In this document: positions 16,310-25,736 of the stretch, one piece after another
How positions within the stretch are numbered: the stretch's first letter is position 1
Layout: every line of letters starts with the position of its first letter
Assembly: GCA_009993635.1 (NCBI GenBank)
Contig: JAACTC010000006.1
Span: 248,001-312,000, forward strand
Source: Erythrobacter sp.
GTDB lineage: Bacteria; Pseudomonadota; Alphaproteobacteria; Sphingomonadales; Sphingomonadaceae
Direction: 5' to 3'
DNA: 64,000 bases
The notes under the pieces: generated by a model
Told to the model about the DNA's origin: nothing
What the model saw: the letters and a program-made list of their open reading frames with translations, nothing else
Databases searched by the model: none
Position numbers and translations under genes: made by a program

Positions 16310-16812
16310 TACGGCGCGCCCGCGCCGGTCTCTCCTTCGCCCGCCGGGTGGCTTTGCAGCTGCACGTAGTTTTGCAGGCCCATCCGCTCGATCATGTCGA
16401 ACTGGGTTTCGAGGAAGTCGACGTGGTCCTCTTCGCTGGCGAGGATATTCTCGAACAGCTGGCCGGAGGTGAAGTCGCGCACCGTCTGACAATATTCGGC
16501 GGCCTCCTGCAGCAGGGGAATCGCCTCGTGCTCGATCGCGAGATCGGCCTTGAGGATTTCCTCAACCGTTTCACCGACCTTGAGCTTGTGGATCGCCTGG
16601 AAATTGGGAAGGCCGCCAAGGAACAGGATGCGTTCGGCCAGCAAGTCGGCGTGCTTCATCTCGTCGATCGATTCGTGCCGCTCGTACTCGGCCAGCTTGG
16701 TCACGCCCCAGTCGGCGAGCACGCGGTAATGAAGCCAGTACTGGTTGATCGCGGTCAGCTCGTTGGTGAGAGCCTTGTTGAGATAGTCGATGACCTTGTC
16801 GTCGCCCTTCAT
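16309..16812 (-). CDS. bfr: Bacterioferritin
   Basis: Haem-containing 24-mer iron store with ferroxidase activity. The 167-aa product has the family's haem ligand Met52 and ferroxidase residues in place (Glu18, Glu51, His54, and later Glu/His in the EHEAIPLL and SEEDHVDFLE helices). The C-terminal tail is Gly/Glu/Ala-rich. A bacterioferritin-associated ferredoxin gene lies about 140 bp upstream on the same strand, the usual partner for iron release. Confidence 0.96.
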   Translation of the reverse strand: MKGDDKVIDYLNKALTNELTAINQYWLHYRVLADWGVTKLAEYERHESIDEMKHADLLAERILFLGGLPNFQAIHKLKVGETVEEILKADLAIEHEAIPLLQEAAEYCQTVRDFTSGQLFENILASEEDHVDFLETQFDMIERMGLQNYVQLQSHPAGEGETGAGAP

Positions 16813-16953
16813 GGCCGCATTCTCCTGTGAAAGTGAATTGCCCCACGCTTAGGCGTCGGAACTGCGCCCGCGCAAGCGCGAAGGCAGAAAAATCGCAGAT
16901 TTCCGGGCTTTTGAGAGCGCCTCGCATTGGCGCACGAGTTGTTGCGAATGCGC

Positions 16954-17142
16954 CTAGGCAGCGACCTGCCGACAACCCAGCTCGCGTTCCTCGAACACGA
17001 TCGCATCCGCATCGCACAGGCACGAACCGCATTGCGGACGCTTGCCGAGCATCGCGTAGCAGGCCTCCGCATCGCCCGCGCAGTGCCGCGCAGCGCGGCG
17101 CAGGTCGGTCTCGCGGATGGCATTGCAGATGCACACGTACAT
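16954..17142 (-). CDS. bfd: Bacterioferritin-associated ferredoxin
   Basis: A 62-residue [2Fe-2S] protein that binds bacterioferritin and reduces its iron for release. The four cluster cysteines are Cys4, Cys6, Cys38 and Cys41 (CIC...QCGSC), the normal Bfd pattern, and the length is typical. It precedes bfr on the same strand, and a Fur-box-like sequence lies about 45-65 bases before its start, so the pair is likely iron-responsive. Confidence 0.93.
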   Translation of the reverse strand: MYVCICNAIRETDLRRAARHCAGDAEACYAMLGKRPQCGSCLCDADAIVFEERELGCRQVAA

Positions 17143-17186
17143 GAAGAAACGATCCTCCTGCTAACGGCTCGCAAGAAGATTGTTAA

Positions 17187-17207
17187 TGCGACTTGTTCTC
17201 ACAAGCA
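17187..17207 (-). promoter_or_regulatory. Possible Fur-type operator upstream of bfd
   Basis: The 21 bases resemble the TGC-AAT-ATTCTCAT--GCA form of Fur boxes, with the TGC and GCA ends and the central TTCTCA kept. The palindrome is imperfect, so this is a candidate only, supported mainly by its position in front of iron-release genes. Confidence 0.35.
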
Positions 17208-17250
17208 AGAGCCAACCGCATCTTTTATGAGGACGGTAGCGGCTGCCCCT

Positions 17251-17628
17251 TCAATCCTTGGCGAAAACGTGGCTCGCGCCGTCGCTGTCGACAAGGGTGA
17301 TCTCGACCGTACCGGGGCGAACCCGCCTCACATCCGCTTCGTAATTCCCGCAGTCGCGCTCGGCAGTGATGCACAGCAGCGTGAACCGGACCTTCGAGGT
17401 CGAGCCCAGACGCACCACGTCATAGCGCCCGCGATCTTCCGGCGGCGTGCATTCGGGGTCGTCCACCCGGCAGAAGCGGTAAAGCGCGTCTTCACCCATT
17501 TCGAGGCGATACGCGCCGCCATCGCCCAGCGTGCCGGTATAGACCCCTGCGACATCGCGCGGCGCGACCGGCTCCGAACAGGCGGCAAGCAGCGCCACCG
17601 AGCCGATCGCGAGCGCGGCCCTGATCAT
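17251..17628 (-). CDS. Small lipoprotein of unknown function
   Basis: A 125-aa exported protein with a lipoprotein signal peptide (lipobox LLAAC, Cys about 17). The mature part looks like a small beta-rich domain, with GVYTGTLGDGGAYRLEMGED and a later DRGRYDVVRLGSTS segment, which recalls copper-resistance NlpE/META-like lipoproteins in general character but is not assignable. Four conserved-looking cysteines could form two disulfides. Its ATG overlaps the stop of the DUF418 gene (ATGA), so the two are coupled. Confidence 0.75.
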   Translation of the reverse strand: MIRAALAIGSVALLAACSEPVAPRDVAGVYTGTLGDGGAYRLEMGEDALYRFCRVDDPECTPPEDRGRYDVVRLGSTSKVRFTLLCITAERDCGNYEADVRRVRPGTVEITLVDSDGASHVFAKD

Positions 17629-18956
17629 CCGGCGTCGGGCTGGCGACGGATCGGCAGCAGCTTGCCATAGGTGAGGCAGCGCCACAGCCATTCGAGCGGG
17701 CCGAAACGGAAGACCGAAAGCCACGGCTTCGACCACAGCAGCATCAGCACCCACATCGCCGCGACCACGCCCATCAGCTCCAGCCGGTCGAACTGGCCGA
17801 ACAGCCCCAGGGCCCAGCCGTGGAACACCAGCATCATCACGATCGACGTACCCAGGTAATTGCTGAACGCCATGCGCCCTGCGGCGACGAACCGCTGGCC
17901 AAGCCATCCTTTCGCCAGACCCGGCCCCCAATGGGCGAGCAGCAGCAGCAGGCCGATGGCGGTGACGACATGCGGCAGCTGGCCCAGCCCGTTGAAGACG
18001 AACAGCGTAGTGAAGAACGGGAAGCCGGCGGAATATGCGATCTGGCCCGCCAGATAGGACGTCACCATGCCCACGATCACACCCAGCCAGCCCCAGATCA
18101 GCAGCGTGCGCCGCGAAATCCCGCCGGTGAACAGCCCCATCCGATACAGGCCCATGCCGATCAGGATCAGGCCGATCGTCTCCACTGGCCCCACGATCAA
18201 CAGCTCGCTCACCAGCTGGCCCCATTCGCCGGTCACGGTTTCGGTCACGATTTCGGGGTAGGAGCCGTCCTGATACAGCGCGATTTCATCCTTGGAGTCC
18301 GCCAGCATGTCGGGTTCGACATTGTCGATCTGCTCGCGCGCCTCGGCCGGCATGCTGTCGCGCACCTCGGGAATCTCGGCGGCGGCGAACTGGAACGCCA
18401 TCAATGCAGCCATCAGCATCCCGCCCAGCGTCGTGAAGATCAGGCCGACGGTCAGCTGGGTTTTCGCCTTCCAGCGGATCATCAGCAGCGCGACCAGCCC
18501 CCACACCGCGTACAGCGTCAGGATGTCGCCGCGCCAGATCAGGAAATAGTGCGCCAGGCCGAACAGCATCAGAAAGAGCAGTCGGCGCGCCTGCAGCCCC
18601 CGGCCTGCGCCGCGCGCCCACGCGCGTTCCATGAACAGGTAGAGCCCGGCACCGAACAGCAGCGTGAACAGGCCACGGAACTTGCCGTCGACGGCAACGA
18701 ACTGGAACAGCCAGACCGCCTGGTCGCCTTCGGTCATCCCGCCTGCCATCGCGGGCGGCCACAGATAGGCGATATAGGGCTGGCCGAACGCCGTAATATT
18801 GGCGAACAGGATGCCCAGCACGGCGATGCCGCGAATGAAATCGAGGCTTACCAGACGCGGCGCATCGGTGGCGGAGATCGGCTTGGCGGCTTCGCCGGGC
18901 ACTTCGCCTGCGACGCGCTGGTCGGGCGTTACGGCGGCACTGGATTCGCTGGTCAT
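17625..18956 (-). CDS. DUF418 family multi-pass membrane protein
   Basis: A 443-aa inner-membrane protein with about ten hydrophobic segments. The N-terminal 35 residues are Ala/Glu-rich and cytoplasmic. The family marks are RLVSLDFIRGIAVLGIL at the first helix, the LFTLLFGAGLYLFMERA segment and the C-terminal DUF418 region with AGRMAFSNYLGTS and FGPLEWLWRCLTYGK. DUF418 proteins (YeiB-like) have no settled function; they resemble acyltransferase-3 membrane proteins. The start at MTSESS is chosen by the family's usual N-terminal spacing. The lipoprotein gene downstream overlaps by four bases. Confidence 0.88.
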   Translation of the reverse strand: MTSESSAAVTPDQRVAGEVPGEAAKPISATDAPRLVSLDFIRGIAVLGILFANITAFGQPYIAYLWPPAMAGGMTEGDQAVWLFQFVAVDGKFRGLFTLLFGAGLYLFMERAWARGAGRGLQARRLLFLMLFGLAHYFLIWRGDILTLYAVWGLVALLMIRWKAKTQLTVGLIFTTLGGMLMAALMAFQFAAAEIPEVRDSMPAEAREQIDNVEPDMLADSKDEIALYQDGSYPEIVTETVTGEWGQLVSELLIVGPVETIGLILIGMGLYRMGLFTGGISRRTLLIWGWLGVIVGMVTSYLAGQIAYSAGFPFFTTLFVFNGLGQLPHVVTAIGLLLLLAHWGPGLAKGWLGQRFVAAGRMAFSNYLGTSIVMMLVFHGWALGLFGQFDRLELMGVVAAMWVLMLLWSKPWLSVFRFGPLEWLWRCLTYGKLLPIRRQPDAG

Positions 18957-19076
18957 CTGGTTCTTTCCCCCCCTGGGCAAGAACCTATCACCCTCCCGCA
19001 GGCAGGGGAATTGCCATCGACAGGCAACCCATCGCCTTCGACAAAGCGCGAGCGCCGATCGGCGGCTGATGCCGGA

Positions 19077-20294
19077 TCAGCGGGTGACGAGGCAATCCTG
19101 CCCGCTGCGCTTCAGCGCATTGCAGGCATTCTGCGCATCGGCCCGGCTGGAGAACCCGCCCGCCAGCAGCTTGGTGACGCGGCCAGTTGGTTCAAGGACG
19201 CGGGTCGCCCCGACAAGCTCCGCCCTGCCGGACAGGCGCGCCCACAGGCGCTCTGCGTTGCCATCGACTGCGAAGGCGCCAAGCTGGACCTTCCACGGTC
19301 CGCCGGTGGCGCGCGGCGTGCTTGCAGCGGCCGGGCGCGGCTCTGGCCGGGGGGATGGCTGGGTCTGCGGACGCGGTGCGGGTTCGGCGCGCGCCACGGT
19401 GGCCGTTGTCGGCTGCGCCTCCACGCGGCCCGGCCCGGCGGCAGGGGTCGAGCGACTGGCAAAGGTTACTCCGGCGTCGGCGGGGCTTTCCGTGCCCGTC
19501 ACCCGGCTGGCCTCGGCAATCGCCGATTGCGCCGCCGCGACCGAGGGTGCGACGCGGGTTTCGGCCACTTCGCGCGGGATGCGCGCGGAACGGCTGCTCG
19601 CCATCGCCCCGGCGGGCGCAGGCATCGTGCCTGCATCGCTCATCGGCTGAGGCCGCGCGGCAGGGGTCGTGCCCAGATCGACAGCGGCGAGCCGCGTCGC
19701 GCGCCGGGCATCGGCATCGCGCTTGAGCTGCGGAACCAGCGCCTGCGCCTGCTGGCGCTGGTCGAGCGGAATGTGCTGGTCCATCTGCTGCACCGCGCTG
19801 GCCGCCTGCGGCAACCCGGCGGAATTGGCCAGCGTCAGCAAGGCATAGGCGCGCACCCAGTCGCGCGCGACGAGGTCGCCGTTGAAATGCGCGATGCCCA
19901 GAAGATACTGCGCGCGCGGATCGCCCCGGCTTGCGGCATCGAGCACGTACGGCATGGCGTCTTCGCGCCGGCCGTTCTGGAACAGCAGCAGGCCGAGATT
20001 GTCCGCCGCCTTGAGGTGACCCTGCGCGGCGGCCTTGGCATAGTAGACTTCCGCCTGACGGGTATTCTGTTCGACCCCGCGGCCCAGGCGATAGGCCTGC
20101 CCAAGATTGAACTGCGCATCCGCATCGCCCTGCCCGGCCGGCTCGCGCCATTCGGCCACCGCCGCGGCGTAATCGCCGTTCTGCCAGGCGGCTACGCCCG
20201 CATTCACATCGGCAAGGGCCACGCCCGGCATTGCCATCAGCGCACCGGCAACAGCGAGTTTCACGCCCAGATGGCGCCCGTTTCGCTTGGTCAT
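19077..20294 (-). CDS. Sel1-repeat and SPOR-domain secreted protein
   Basis: A 405-aa exported protein. A signal peptide (about 1-28, cleavage after VALA) is followed by Sel1/TPR-type helical repeats (AQFNLGQAYRLGRGVEQ, YYAKAAAQGHLKAADNLG, ARSRGDP-like, about 35-170). A long Ala/Pro/Arg-rich linker leads to a C-terminal SPOR domain (WKVQLGAFAVDGNAERLW..., last 75 residues) that should bind denuded septal peptidoglycan. It is transcribed divergently from the parA-like gene and shares its layout (repeats, linker, SPOR) with the lipoprotein at 21936. ATG at 20294 is preferred; one four codons upstream is possible. Confidence 0.85.
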   Translation of the reverse strand: MTKRNGRHLGVKLAVAGALMAMPGVALADVNAGVAAWQNGDYAAAVAEWREPAGQGDADAQFNLGQAYRLGRGVEQNTRQAEVYYAKAAAQGHLKAADNLGLLLFQNGRREDAMPYVLDAASRGDPRAQYLLGIAHFNGDLVARDWVRAYALLTLANSAGLPQAASAVQQMDQHIPLDQRQQAQALVPQLKRDADARRATRLAAVDLGTTPAARPQPMSDAGTMPAPAGAMASSRSARIPREVAETRVAPSVAAAQSAIAEASRVTGTESPADAGVTFASRSTPAAGPGRVEAQPTTATVARAEPAPRPQTQPSPRPEPRPAAASTPRATGGPWKVQLGAFAVDGNAERLWARLSGRAELVGATRVLEPTGRVTKLLAGGFSSRADAQNACNALKRSGQDCLVTR

Positions 20295-20572
20295 GCTGTT
20301 TCCCATCCTTGGCTCACCCGCAATCATACATGATCGCGCTAACGCGACTTGGTTAACGCGCAATTACCACCAGGGTGCCCGGAACGCCAAGCATTGCGCG
20401 CCGACCGCCCCGTTTCGCGACGCCCCAAGGCCACCCGCACGCCCAGCGCACGGCCATTTCGGCCCACCCGCTTAACTCAAAATAAAGGGTATCCTGCGAA
20501 GCCTTGCGCTGCATCCGACCCATTCCGGGCCGAATGCGCGACGGCGACACGCAATCTGGGGGACTTCGGCCC

Positions 20573-21286
20573 GTGAGGGTACTGGCACTGGCATCTCAAA
20601 AAGGCGGATCGGGCAAGACCACGCTTTCGGGCCACCTCTCGGTGCAGGCCCAGAACGCGGGCGCCGGCCCCGTCGTGCTGATCGACATCGACCCGCAGGG
20701 CTCGCTGGCCGACTGGTGGAACGAGCGCGAGGCGGATTATCCGGCCTTTGCGCAGACCACGGTCGCGCGGCTCGCGCATGATCTCAACACGCTTCGCAGC
20801 CAGGGCTTCAAGCTCGCGGTGATCGATACCCCGCCCGCCATCACCATGGCGATCCAGTCGGTGATCTCGGTCGCCGAACTGATCGTGGTGCCGACCCGTC
20901 CATCTCCGCACGACCTGCGCGCCGTCGGGGCCACGGTCGACCTGTGCGAACGCGCGGGCAAGCCGCTGGTGTTCGTCGTCAACGGCGCAACGCCCAAGGC
21001 GCGCATCACGTCGGAAGCAGCCGTCGCGCTGAGTCAGCACGGCACCGTCGCCCCGGTCACGCTGCACCACCGCACCGATTTCGCCGCGTCGATGATCGAC
21101 GGACGCACCGTGATGGAGGTCGATCCCGATTGCCGTTCCTCTGCCGAGGTTGCCGCGCTGTGGAATTACATCGCGGACCGGCTGGAAAAGAATTTTCGCC
21201 GCACCGTCTTCGCCGCACCGGGCGCTTCGGTTCATCCGCAGTACGCCCCGCGCCAGGGCGGCTTCGGCCGCCGGATCGCACAATAG
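20573..21286 (+). CDS. ParA/MinD-family ATPase
   Basis: A 237-aa partitioning-type ATPase that probably positions DNA or a protein cargo. It shows the deviant Walker A KGGSGKTTL near the N-terminus, with the signature Lys, a Walker A' VLIDIDPQGSLADWW and Walker B LAVIDTPPAI. The GTG at 20573 is chosen because GGGGGA lies about nine bases upstream. No parB or parS is seen, so this is an orphan ParA; the small basic protein that follows by 12 bp may be its partner. Flanking SPOR genes suggest a role in envelope or division placement, which is inference. Confidence 0.88.
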   Translation: MRVLALASQKGGSGKTTLSGHLSVQAQNAGAGPVVLIDIDPQGSLADWWNEREADYPAFAQTTVARLAHDLNTLRSQGFKLAVIDTPPAITMAIQSVISVAELIVVPTRPSPHDLRAVGATVDLCERAGKPLVFVVNGATPKARITSEAAVALSQHGTVAPVTLHHRTDFAASMIDGRTVMEVDPDCRSSAEVAALWNYIADRLEKNFRRTVFAAPGASVHPQYAPRQGGFGRRIAQ

Positions 21287-21298
21287 GGTGCCGCCGAG

Positions 21299-21931
21299 AT
21301 GAACGAGACCTCCTTCGCCTCGCTCTCGCCGACGCTGCTCGCCCGCAAGGGCGGCGCGAAACCCGCGATGCGTCGCCAGTCGATCGCGGTGACCGGGGCG
21401 CAGGCTCACCAGCCCGCCTACCCGGCCGACGCGATGGAAGATCTTGGCTGGAACGATCTTGGCGAAGACGCCGAATCGTCGCCTGCCACGCACACAGCCG
21501 CATCCGCGCCTGCCACGCGCAACCACGATAACGACGGCGCCAGCGCCGATGGCGAGGAGCGCGAAAGCGAAGACTCCGCCGACGAAGGCGAATTCGCCCC
21601 GCTGGCAAATCATGCAGGCAAAGGTGCAGACCCGCGCGAAGAGACCGCAACGGTCACGCCGATCCGCACGGGCGCACCGCGCCTCCCCCGGCCCAGGCTG
21701 GCGGTTTCCAACCCGACCAATGGCGACAAGCGTGCCAGCAGCGGCAAACGGACCGCCTTCACCCTGCGCCTCGATGCGCAGCGCCATCTCAAGCTGCGCA
21801 TGGCCTCCACCCTCGCAGGACGCAGCGCCCAATCGCTGGTGACCGAAGCGGTGGACGCGATGTTCGCCGATATTCCCGAACTCGATGCGCTGGTCGCGCG
21901 CGTGCAATCGCGACCCCAAAAGGAAGGATGA
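21299..21931 (+). CDS. Hypothetical protein, possible ribbon-helix-helix partner of the ParA-like ATPase
   Basis: A 210-aa protein with a largely disordered first 140 residues, rich in Asp/Glu/Ala, and a basic C-terminal block (about 148-205). There, RTAFTLRLDAQRHLKLRMAS followed by two helices resembles a ribbon-helix-helix or ParG/CopG-like DNA-binding fold. It is placed 12 bp after the ParA-like gene, as small DNA-binding adaptors of ParA often are. The family is not one I recognise, so the role is a proposal from position and the basic C-terminus. Confidence 0.6.
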   Translation: MNETSFASLSPTLLARKGGAKPAMRRQSIAVTGAQAHQPAYPADAMEDLGWNDLGEDAESSPATHTAASAPATRNHDNDGASADGEERESEDSADEGEFAPLANHAGKGADPREETATVTPIRTGAPRLPRPRLAVSNPTNGDKRASSGKRTAFTLRLDAQRHLKLRMASTLAGRSAQSLVTEAVDAMFADIPELDALVARVQSRPQKEG

Positions 21932-21935
21932 TCCG

Positions 21936-23318
21936 ATGATCCGCCAGAACAATTCCAAAGGCTTCGCCAGGTCGCTGATGGTCGCCACCGCGCTGGCCTC
22001 GCTCACGCTTGCCGGTTGCGCCGGATCGGGGGACGGATCGCGCACCGCGTCGGCCTCCGAGGCCACCGAGGCGCGCGCCGCGGGCAACAGCATCAAGGCC
22101 GTGACGCTTGCAGAACAGGCCGTGCGCGCCGCGCCGCAGGATATCTCCGCGCGGGCAGAGCTGGGTGCGTCCTACCTCGCCGCCGGTCGCTTCCGGTCTG
22201 CACAGCAGGCGTTCGAGGATGCGCTGGTGCTGGGCGATCCCAGCCCCGATACCGCGCTCGGTTTCGTGCTTGCCTCGATCGCAGTGGGCGACAACCGCGC
22301 TGCGCTGGGCACGCTGGACGAATGGCGCGATGCGATCTCGGCATCCGATCTTGGCCTCGCCTATGCGCTTGCGGGCAATCCCGAACTGGGCGCACAGGTG
22401 CTCTCCAACGCCTTGCGCGCGGGCGAGAATACCCCGGTCATGCGCCAGAACCTCGCCTATGCGCACGCGCTGGGCGGCGAATGGGCAACCGCGCGGATCA
22501 TCGCCGCCGAAGACGTGGCCCCGGGCGAACTCGATCAGCGCATCTCGCAATGGGCCAGCGTCGCGCGGCCGGAAGATTACGCCGCGCGCGTCGCCGCGCT
22601 GCTCGGCGTTTCGCCGCAGGTTGATGAAGGGATGCCCGCGCAGCTGGCGCTGGGTGCCACCGCCGAAATGCCGGAAGCCTTTGGCGCAGCCGATACGCAG
22701 GTTGCAGCCGCACCGCGTTCGGGCGAGCTGCCGCCGGTCGACCTGCTTGCCGCGAGCGCGACGACCCGCGAACTCAAGCCGCTGGACGAACCGATCGGCG
22801 CGCGTCCCGCTGCGCCCGCTCCGGCCAGCAGCTTTGCCTCCGCCTTCACCGGCGGCGAGCGCACCGTCGCCTCGCGCGTGGTCAAGGATCCGGTCGCCCA
22901 GGCCACTCCGGCTGCGAGAACTCCGGCGGTTGCGACCCCGTCGCCCGCCGCGCCCGCGGCTGTCGCCAGTGCCAGCCGCACCCCGGCTTCGCGCCCCGGC
23001 ACGTCCGCCAGCAGCGATCTCGCCAGCGGTAGCCACCTGGTCCAGCTGGGCAGCTACGCCAGCGAGGCCGATGCCAAGCGCGGGTGGAGTATTTTCGCCA
23101 AGCGGTACCCGCAGATCTCGGGACGCGATCAGGTCATTACCCGCGCCAAGGTCAACGGACGGATCTATTATCGCCTGTCGGCAGGCAACCTGGCGGCATC
23201 CAGCGCAAAATCGCTGTGCCAGACGGTGAAGGCAGCGGGCAGCGGGTGTATTGCGTGGGAAGAGAGCAAGCCATTGCCCGGCACGCTCGATTCCGGTCGC
23301 CGCGTGGCTACCCGCTAA
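21936..23318 (+). CDS. TPR and SPOR-domain lipoprotein
   Basis: A 460-aa exported lipoprotein (lipobox LAGC, Cys about 28). Residues about 45-230 form TPR-like helices (AGNSIKAVTLAEQAVRAAP, ASYLAAGRFRSAQQAFEDAL). A long Ala/Pro/Ser-rich linker follows, then a C-terminal SPOR domain (HLVQLGSYASEADAKRGW...) expected to bind septal peptidoglycan. It lies 4 bp after the putative RHH gene, with AGGAAGG upstream, so parA-like, RHH and this gene form one operon. It mirrors the divergent Sel1-SPOR protein. Confidence 0.85.
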   Translation: MIRQNNSKGFARSLMVATALASLTLAGCAGSGDGSRTASASEATEARAAGNSIKAVTLAEQAVRAAPQDISARAELGASYLAAGRFRSAQQAFEDALVLGDPSPDTALGFVLASIAVGDNRAALGTLDEWRDAISASDLGLAYALAGNPELGAQVLSNALRAGENTPVMRQNLAYAHALGGEWATARIIAAEDVAPGELDQRISQWASVARPEDYAARVAALLGVSPQVDEGMPAQLALGATAEMPEAFGAADTQVAAAPRSGELPPVDLLAASATTRELKPLDEPIGARPAAPAPASSFASAFTGGERTVASRVVKDPVAQATPAARTPAVATPSPAAPAAVASASRTPASRPGTSASSDLASGSHLVQLGSYASEADAKRGWSIFAKRYPQISGRDQVITRAKVNGRIYYRLSAGNLAASSAKSLCQTVKAAGSGCIAWEESKPLPGTLDSGRRVATR

Positions 23319-23330
23319 ACGGATCGCGCG

Positions 23331-24575
23331 TCAGTCGACGCGCACCCCGCCCTTCCACAGGCCCAGAACCCGGCCCTGCATCGGCTGCCCGTCGAACGGC
23401 GTGTTGTCGGCGGTCGCGGCCATCTTCGTGCGGTCGACCACCCACGGCTTTTCCGGGTCGACCAGTGCAACATCGCCCTCGTAACCCTGCCGGATCGCAC
23501 CCGCTTCCACGCCCAGCAGCCGGGCAGGCGCGCCGGACAGCAGGTCGAACGCGCGCGGCAGGTCGATCACCCCGTCGCGCACCAGCGTGAGCGTGGTGGA
23601 CAGCAGCGTTTCCGCGCCCGCCATGCCCGGTTCGGCGTCGGAAAATGGCAGCCGCTTGTCTTCCGGCCCGCGCGGATCGTGCCCGCTGGAGACGACATCG
23701 ATCGTCCCGTCGCCGATTGCCGCCACGACCGCGTGGCGATCATCCTCGCTGCGCAGTGGCGGCGAAAGCTTGCCGAAGGTGCGGAAATCCCCGATCGCGA
23801 GGTCGGACAGCATGAAGTGCGCAGGGGTTACCCCCGCCGTCACCGCCACGCCGCGTGCCTTCGCAGCGCGCACCAGATCGAGCGCGGCGGCGGTGGTCAC
23901 CTGCCTGAAATGGATGCGTGCGCCCGCCATCTCGGCCAGCGCAAGATCGCGCGCCACCGCCAACGCCTCTGCCTGCGCTGGTGCGCTGGCCAGGCCCAGC
24001 CGGGTCGCCATCTCGCCCGCCGTGGCGACCGCATCGCCCGCCAGCCCGTGGTCTTCGGCATGGGCGACGACCACCAGATCGAGCATTGCGGCATAGCGCA
24101 GCACGCGCAGCATCACGCCACTGTCGGAAATCCATCCGCGCCCGGTGGCGATACCGCGTGCGCCTGCCTCCCGCATCAGGGCAGCCTCGGCCAGCTCATC
24201 CCCCGCCAGCCCGCGCGTCGCGGCGGCCAGCGGGTGGACCCAGAAATCGGGCTTGCCGCTCTTGGCGATGTAATTGACCCGGCTCGGCAGATCGAGCGGC
24301 GGGTTCTGGTCGGGCATCAAAGCGGCACGTGTGATGCCGCCGAAATGGAATGCAGGCTTGTCGACCGCGAAGACCCCCAGATCGACCAGGCCGGGTACCA
24401 CCAGCGCACCCTCGCCATCGCGCGAGCTGGCGTCGATCACCGCGTCGTCGGGCTGCGGACCTTCGGTGCCCACGGCAGCGATCATGCCGTCGACGATCCG
24501 CAGCGTCCCCTTGCGCACACCGTCGGGCGTGACGAGCCGCCCGTTGACGATCGAAAGAGCGCGGGCCTGCTTCAT
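23331..24575 (-). CDS. pyrC: Dihydroorotase-like protein lacking the metal motif (PyrC', pyrimidine biosynthesis)
   Basis: A 414-aa amidohydrolase-fold protein encoded directly after pyrB with a four-base overlap. True dihydroorotases carry PGLIDxHxH at the end of strand 1; here the sequence is [17 protein letters not shown], so the two metal-binding histidines are missing. Other family segments remain, such as the HAEDHGL region, HFRQVTTA and the [14 protein letters not shown] loop. Catalytically dead PyrC' subunits of this kind are known to stabilise aspartate transcarbamoylase dodecamers, the likely role here. A functional dihydroorotase should be encoded elsewhere. Confidence 0.85.
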   Translation of the reverse strand: MKQARALSIVNGRLVTPDGVRKGTLRIVDGMIAAVGTEGPQPDDAVIDASSRDGEGALVVPGLVDLGVFAVDKPAFHFGGITRAALMPDQNPPLDLPSRVNYIAKSGKPDFWVHPLAAATRGLAGDELAEAALMREAGARGIATGRGWISDSGVMLRVLRYAAMLDLVVVAHAEDHGLAGDAVATAGEMATRLGLASAPAQAEALAVARDLALAEMAGARIHFRQVTTAAALDLVRAAKARGVAVTAGVTPAHFMLSDLAIGDFRTFGKLSPPLRSEDDRHAVVAAIGDGTIDVVSSGHDPRGPEDKRLPFSDAEPGMAGAETLLSTTLTLVRDGVIDLPRAFDLLSGAPARLLGVEAGAIRQGYEGDVALVDPEKPWVVDRTKMAATADNTPFDGQPMQGRVLGLWKGGVRVD

Positions 24576-25636
24576 CGCCACTGCCCCTCGCCCAGCGGCC
24601 CTTCCCAGCCGGGCAGCTTGCGGGCACGGCGGGTGAGCACGTCGAGGCACGCCATGCGCACCGCCACGCCCATTTCCACCTGCCGGGTGATGATCGACCG
24701 GTCGAGCATGTCGGCGACGTCGCTGTCGATCTCCACGCCCCGGTTCATCGGGCCTGGATGCATCACCAGCGCATCGGGCGCGGCGCGATCGAGCCGTTCC
24801 TTCGTCAGCCCGTAAAGGTGGTGGTATTCGCGGGTCGAGGGGATGAACTGCCCGCTCATCCGCTCCGCCTGAAGCCGCAGCATCATCACGACATCCGCCC
24901 CTTCGAGCGCGGCGTCGAAATCGACGAAGGGGCGTGCGCCCATCATCTCGATCCCTTCAGGCATCAGCGCGGGCGGCGCGCACACCCGCACGCTGGCGCC
25001 CAGCGCCTGCAGGCACAGAATGTTGGACCGCGCGACCCGGCTATGCGCGATATCGCCGCAGATGGTGACGGTGAGGCCGGTAAAATCGTCCGCTCCTTCG
25101 CCCCGCTCGTCCAGCGCATGGCGCAGCGCCAGCGCATCGAGCAGCGCCTGCGTGGGATGCTCGTGGCTGCCATCGCCTGCGTTCAGGACGGGGCAGTCGA
25201 CCTTGCCGTCGATCAGGTCGACCGCGCCGCTCGACCCGTGGCGGATTACGATCGCATCGGCGCGCATGGCATTGAGCGTGATCGCGGTGTCGAGCAGCGT
25301 CTCGCCCTTCTTCACGCTCGACTGGGCGGCGTGCATGTTCACCACATCCGCGCCCAGCCGCTTGCCCGCGATCTCGAAGCTCAGCAGCGTGCGGGTGGAA
25401 TTTTCGAAGAAGGCGTTGATGATCGTCATCCCCGCCAGCAGATCGCAGTGCTTTTCGGGCTGGCGGTTGAACTCGACCCACTGCTCCGCCTCTGCCAGCA
25501 GATACAGGATTTCGTGCCGTTCGAGCTGTGCGATGCCCGTCAGGCTGGGATGCGGAAAGGCATGCCCGCCCGCTGGAAAGCGACCGGAGCCCGTGCCCGG
25601 GCCGGGGGGTGTACCTGCTGAAGCCATTGAAGCCAT
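24572..25636 (-). CDS. pyrB: Aspartate carbamoyltransferase catalytic subunit
   Basis: Condenses carbamoyl phosphate and aspartate, the second step of pyrimidine synthesis. The 354-aa product has an N-terminal Gly/Pro-rich extension of about 30 residues, the carbamoyl-phosphate motif [30 protein letters not shown] and the [12 protein letters not shown] signature. It is the first gene of the pyrB-pyrC' pair and overlaps it by four bases. Two in-frame ATG codons nine bases apart (25636 and 25627) are possible starts. Confidence 0.95.
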   Translation of the reverse strand: MASMASAGTPPGPGTGSGRFPAGGHAFPHPSLTGIAQLERHEILYLLAEAEQWVEFNRQPEKHCDLLAGMTIINAFFENSTRTLLSFEIAGKRLGADVVNMHAAQSSVKKGETLLDTAITLNAMRADAIVIRHGSSGAVDLIDGKVDCPVLNAGDGSHEHPTQALLDALALRHALDERGEGADDFTGLTVTICGDIAHSRVARSNILCLQALGASVRVCAPPALMPEGIEMMGARPFVDFDAALEGADVVMMLRLQAERMSGQFIPSTREYHHLYGLTKERLDRAAPDALVMHPGPMNRGVEIDSDVADMLDRSIITRQVEMGVAVRMACLDVLTRRARKLPGWEGPLGEGQWR

Positions 25637-25736
25637 GTCCCTAGTCGAGCCATGTTGACCGCTCAAGCACATTCGGGTGGCGGGCGCGCGAAACCGCAAC
25701 TAGGTATGGCAGGCTAAAAGCTCTGGGGATCGGCCG

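Noticed and set aside
17820-20333. Very long open frame (over 800 codons) on the plus strand, antisense to DUF418 and SPOR genes
   Set aside because: It is the complement of two well-supported genes; GC-rich codon bias keeps the opposite frame free of stops. The product is low-complexity, rich in Arg, Gln and His, with no domain.
20477-22096. Long minus-strand open frame opposite the ParA-like and RHH-like genes
   Set aside because: Shadow of the plus-strand genes, with repetitive Arg/Gly/His content and no motif, while the plus strand shows clear Walker motifs.
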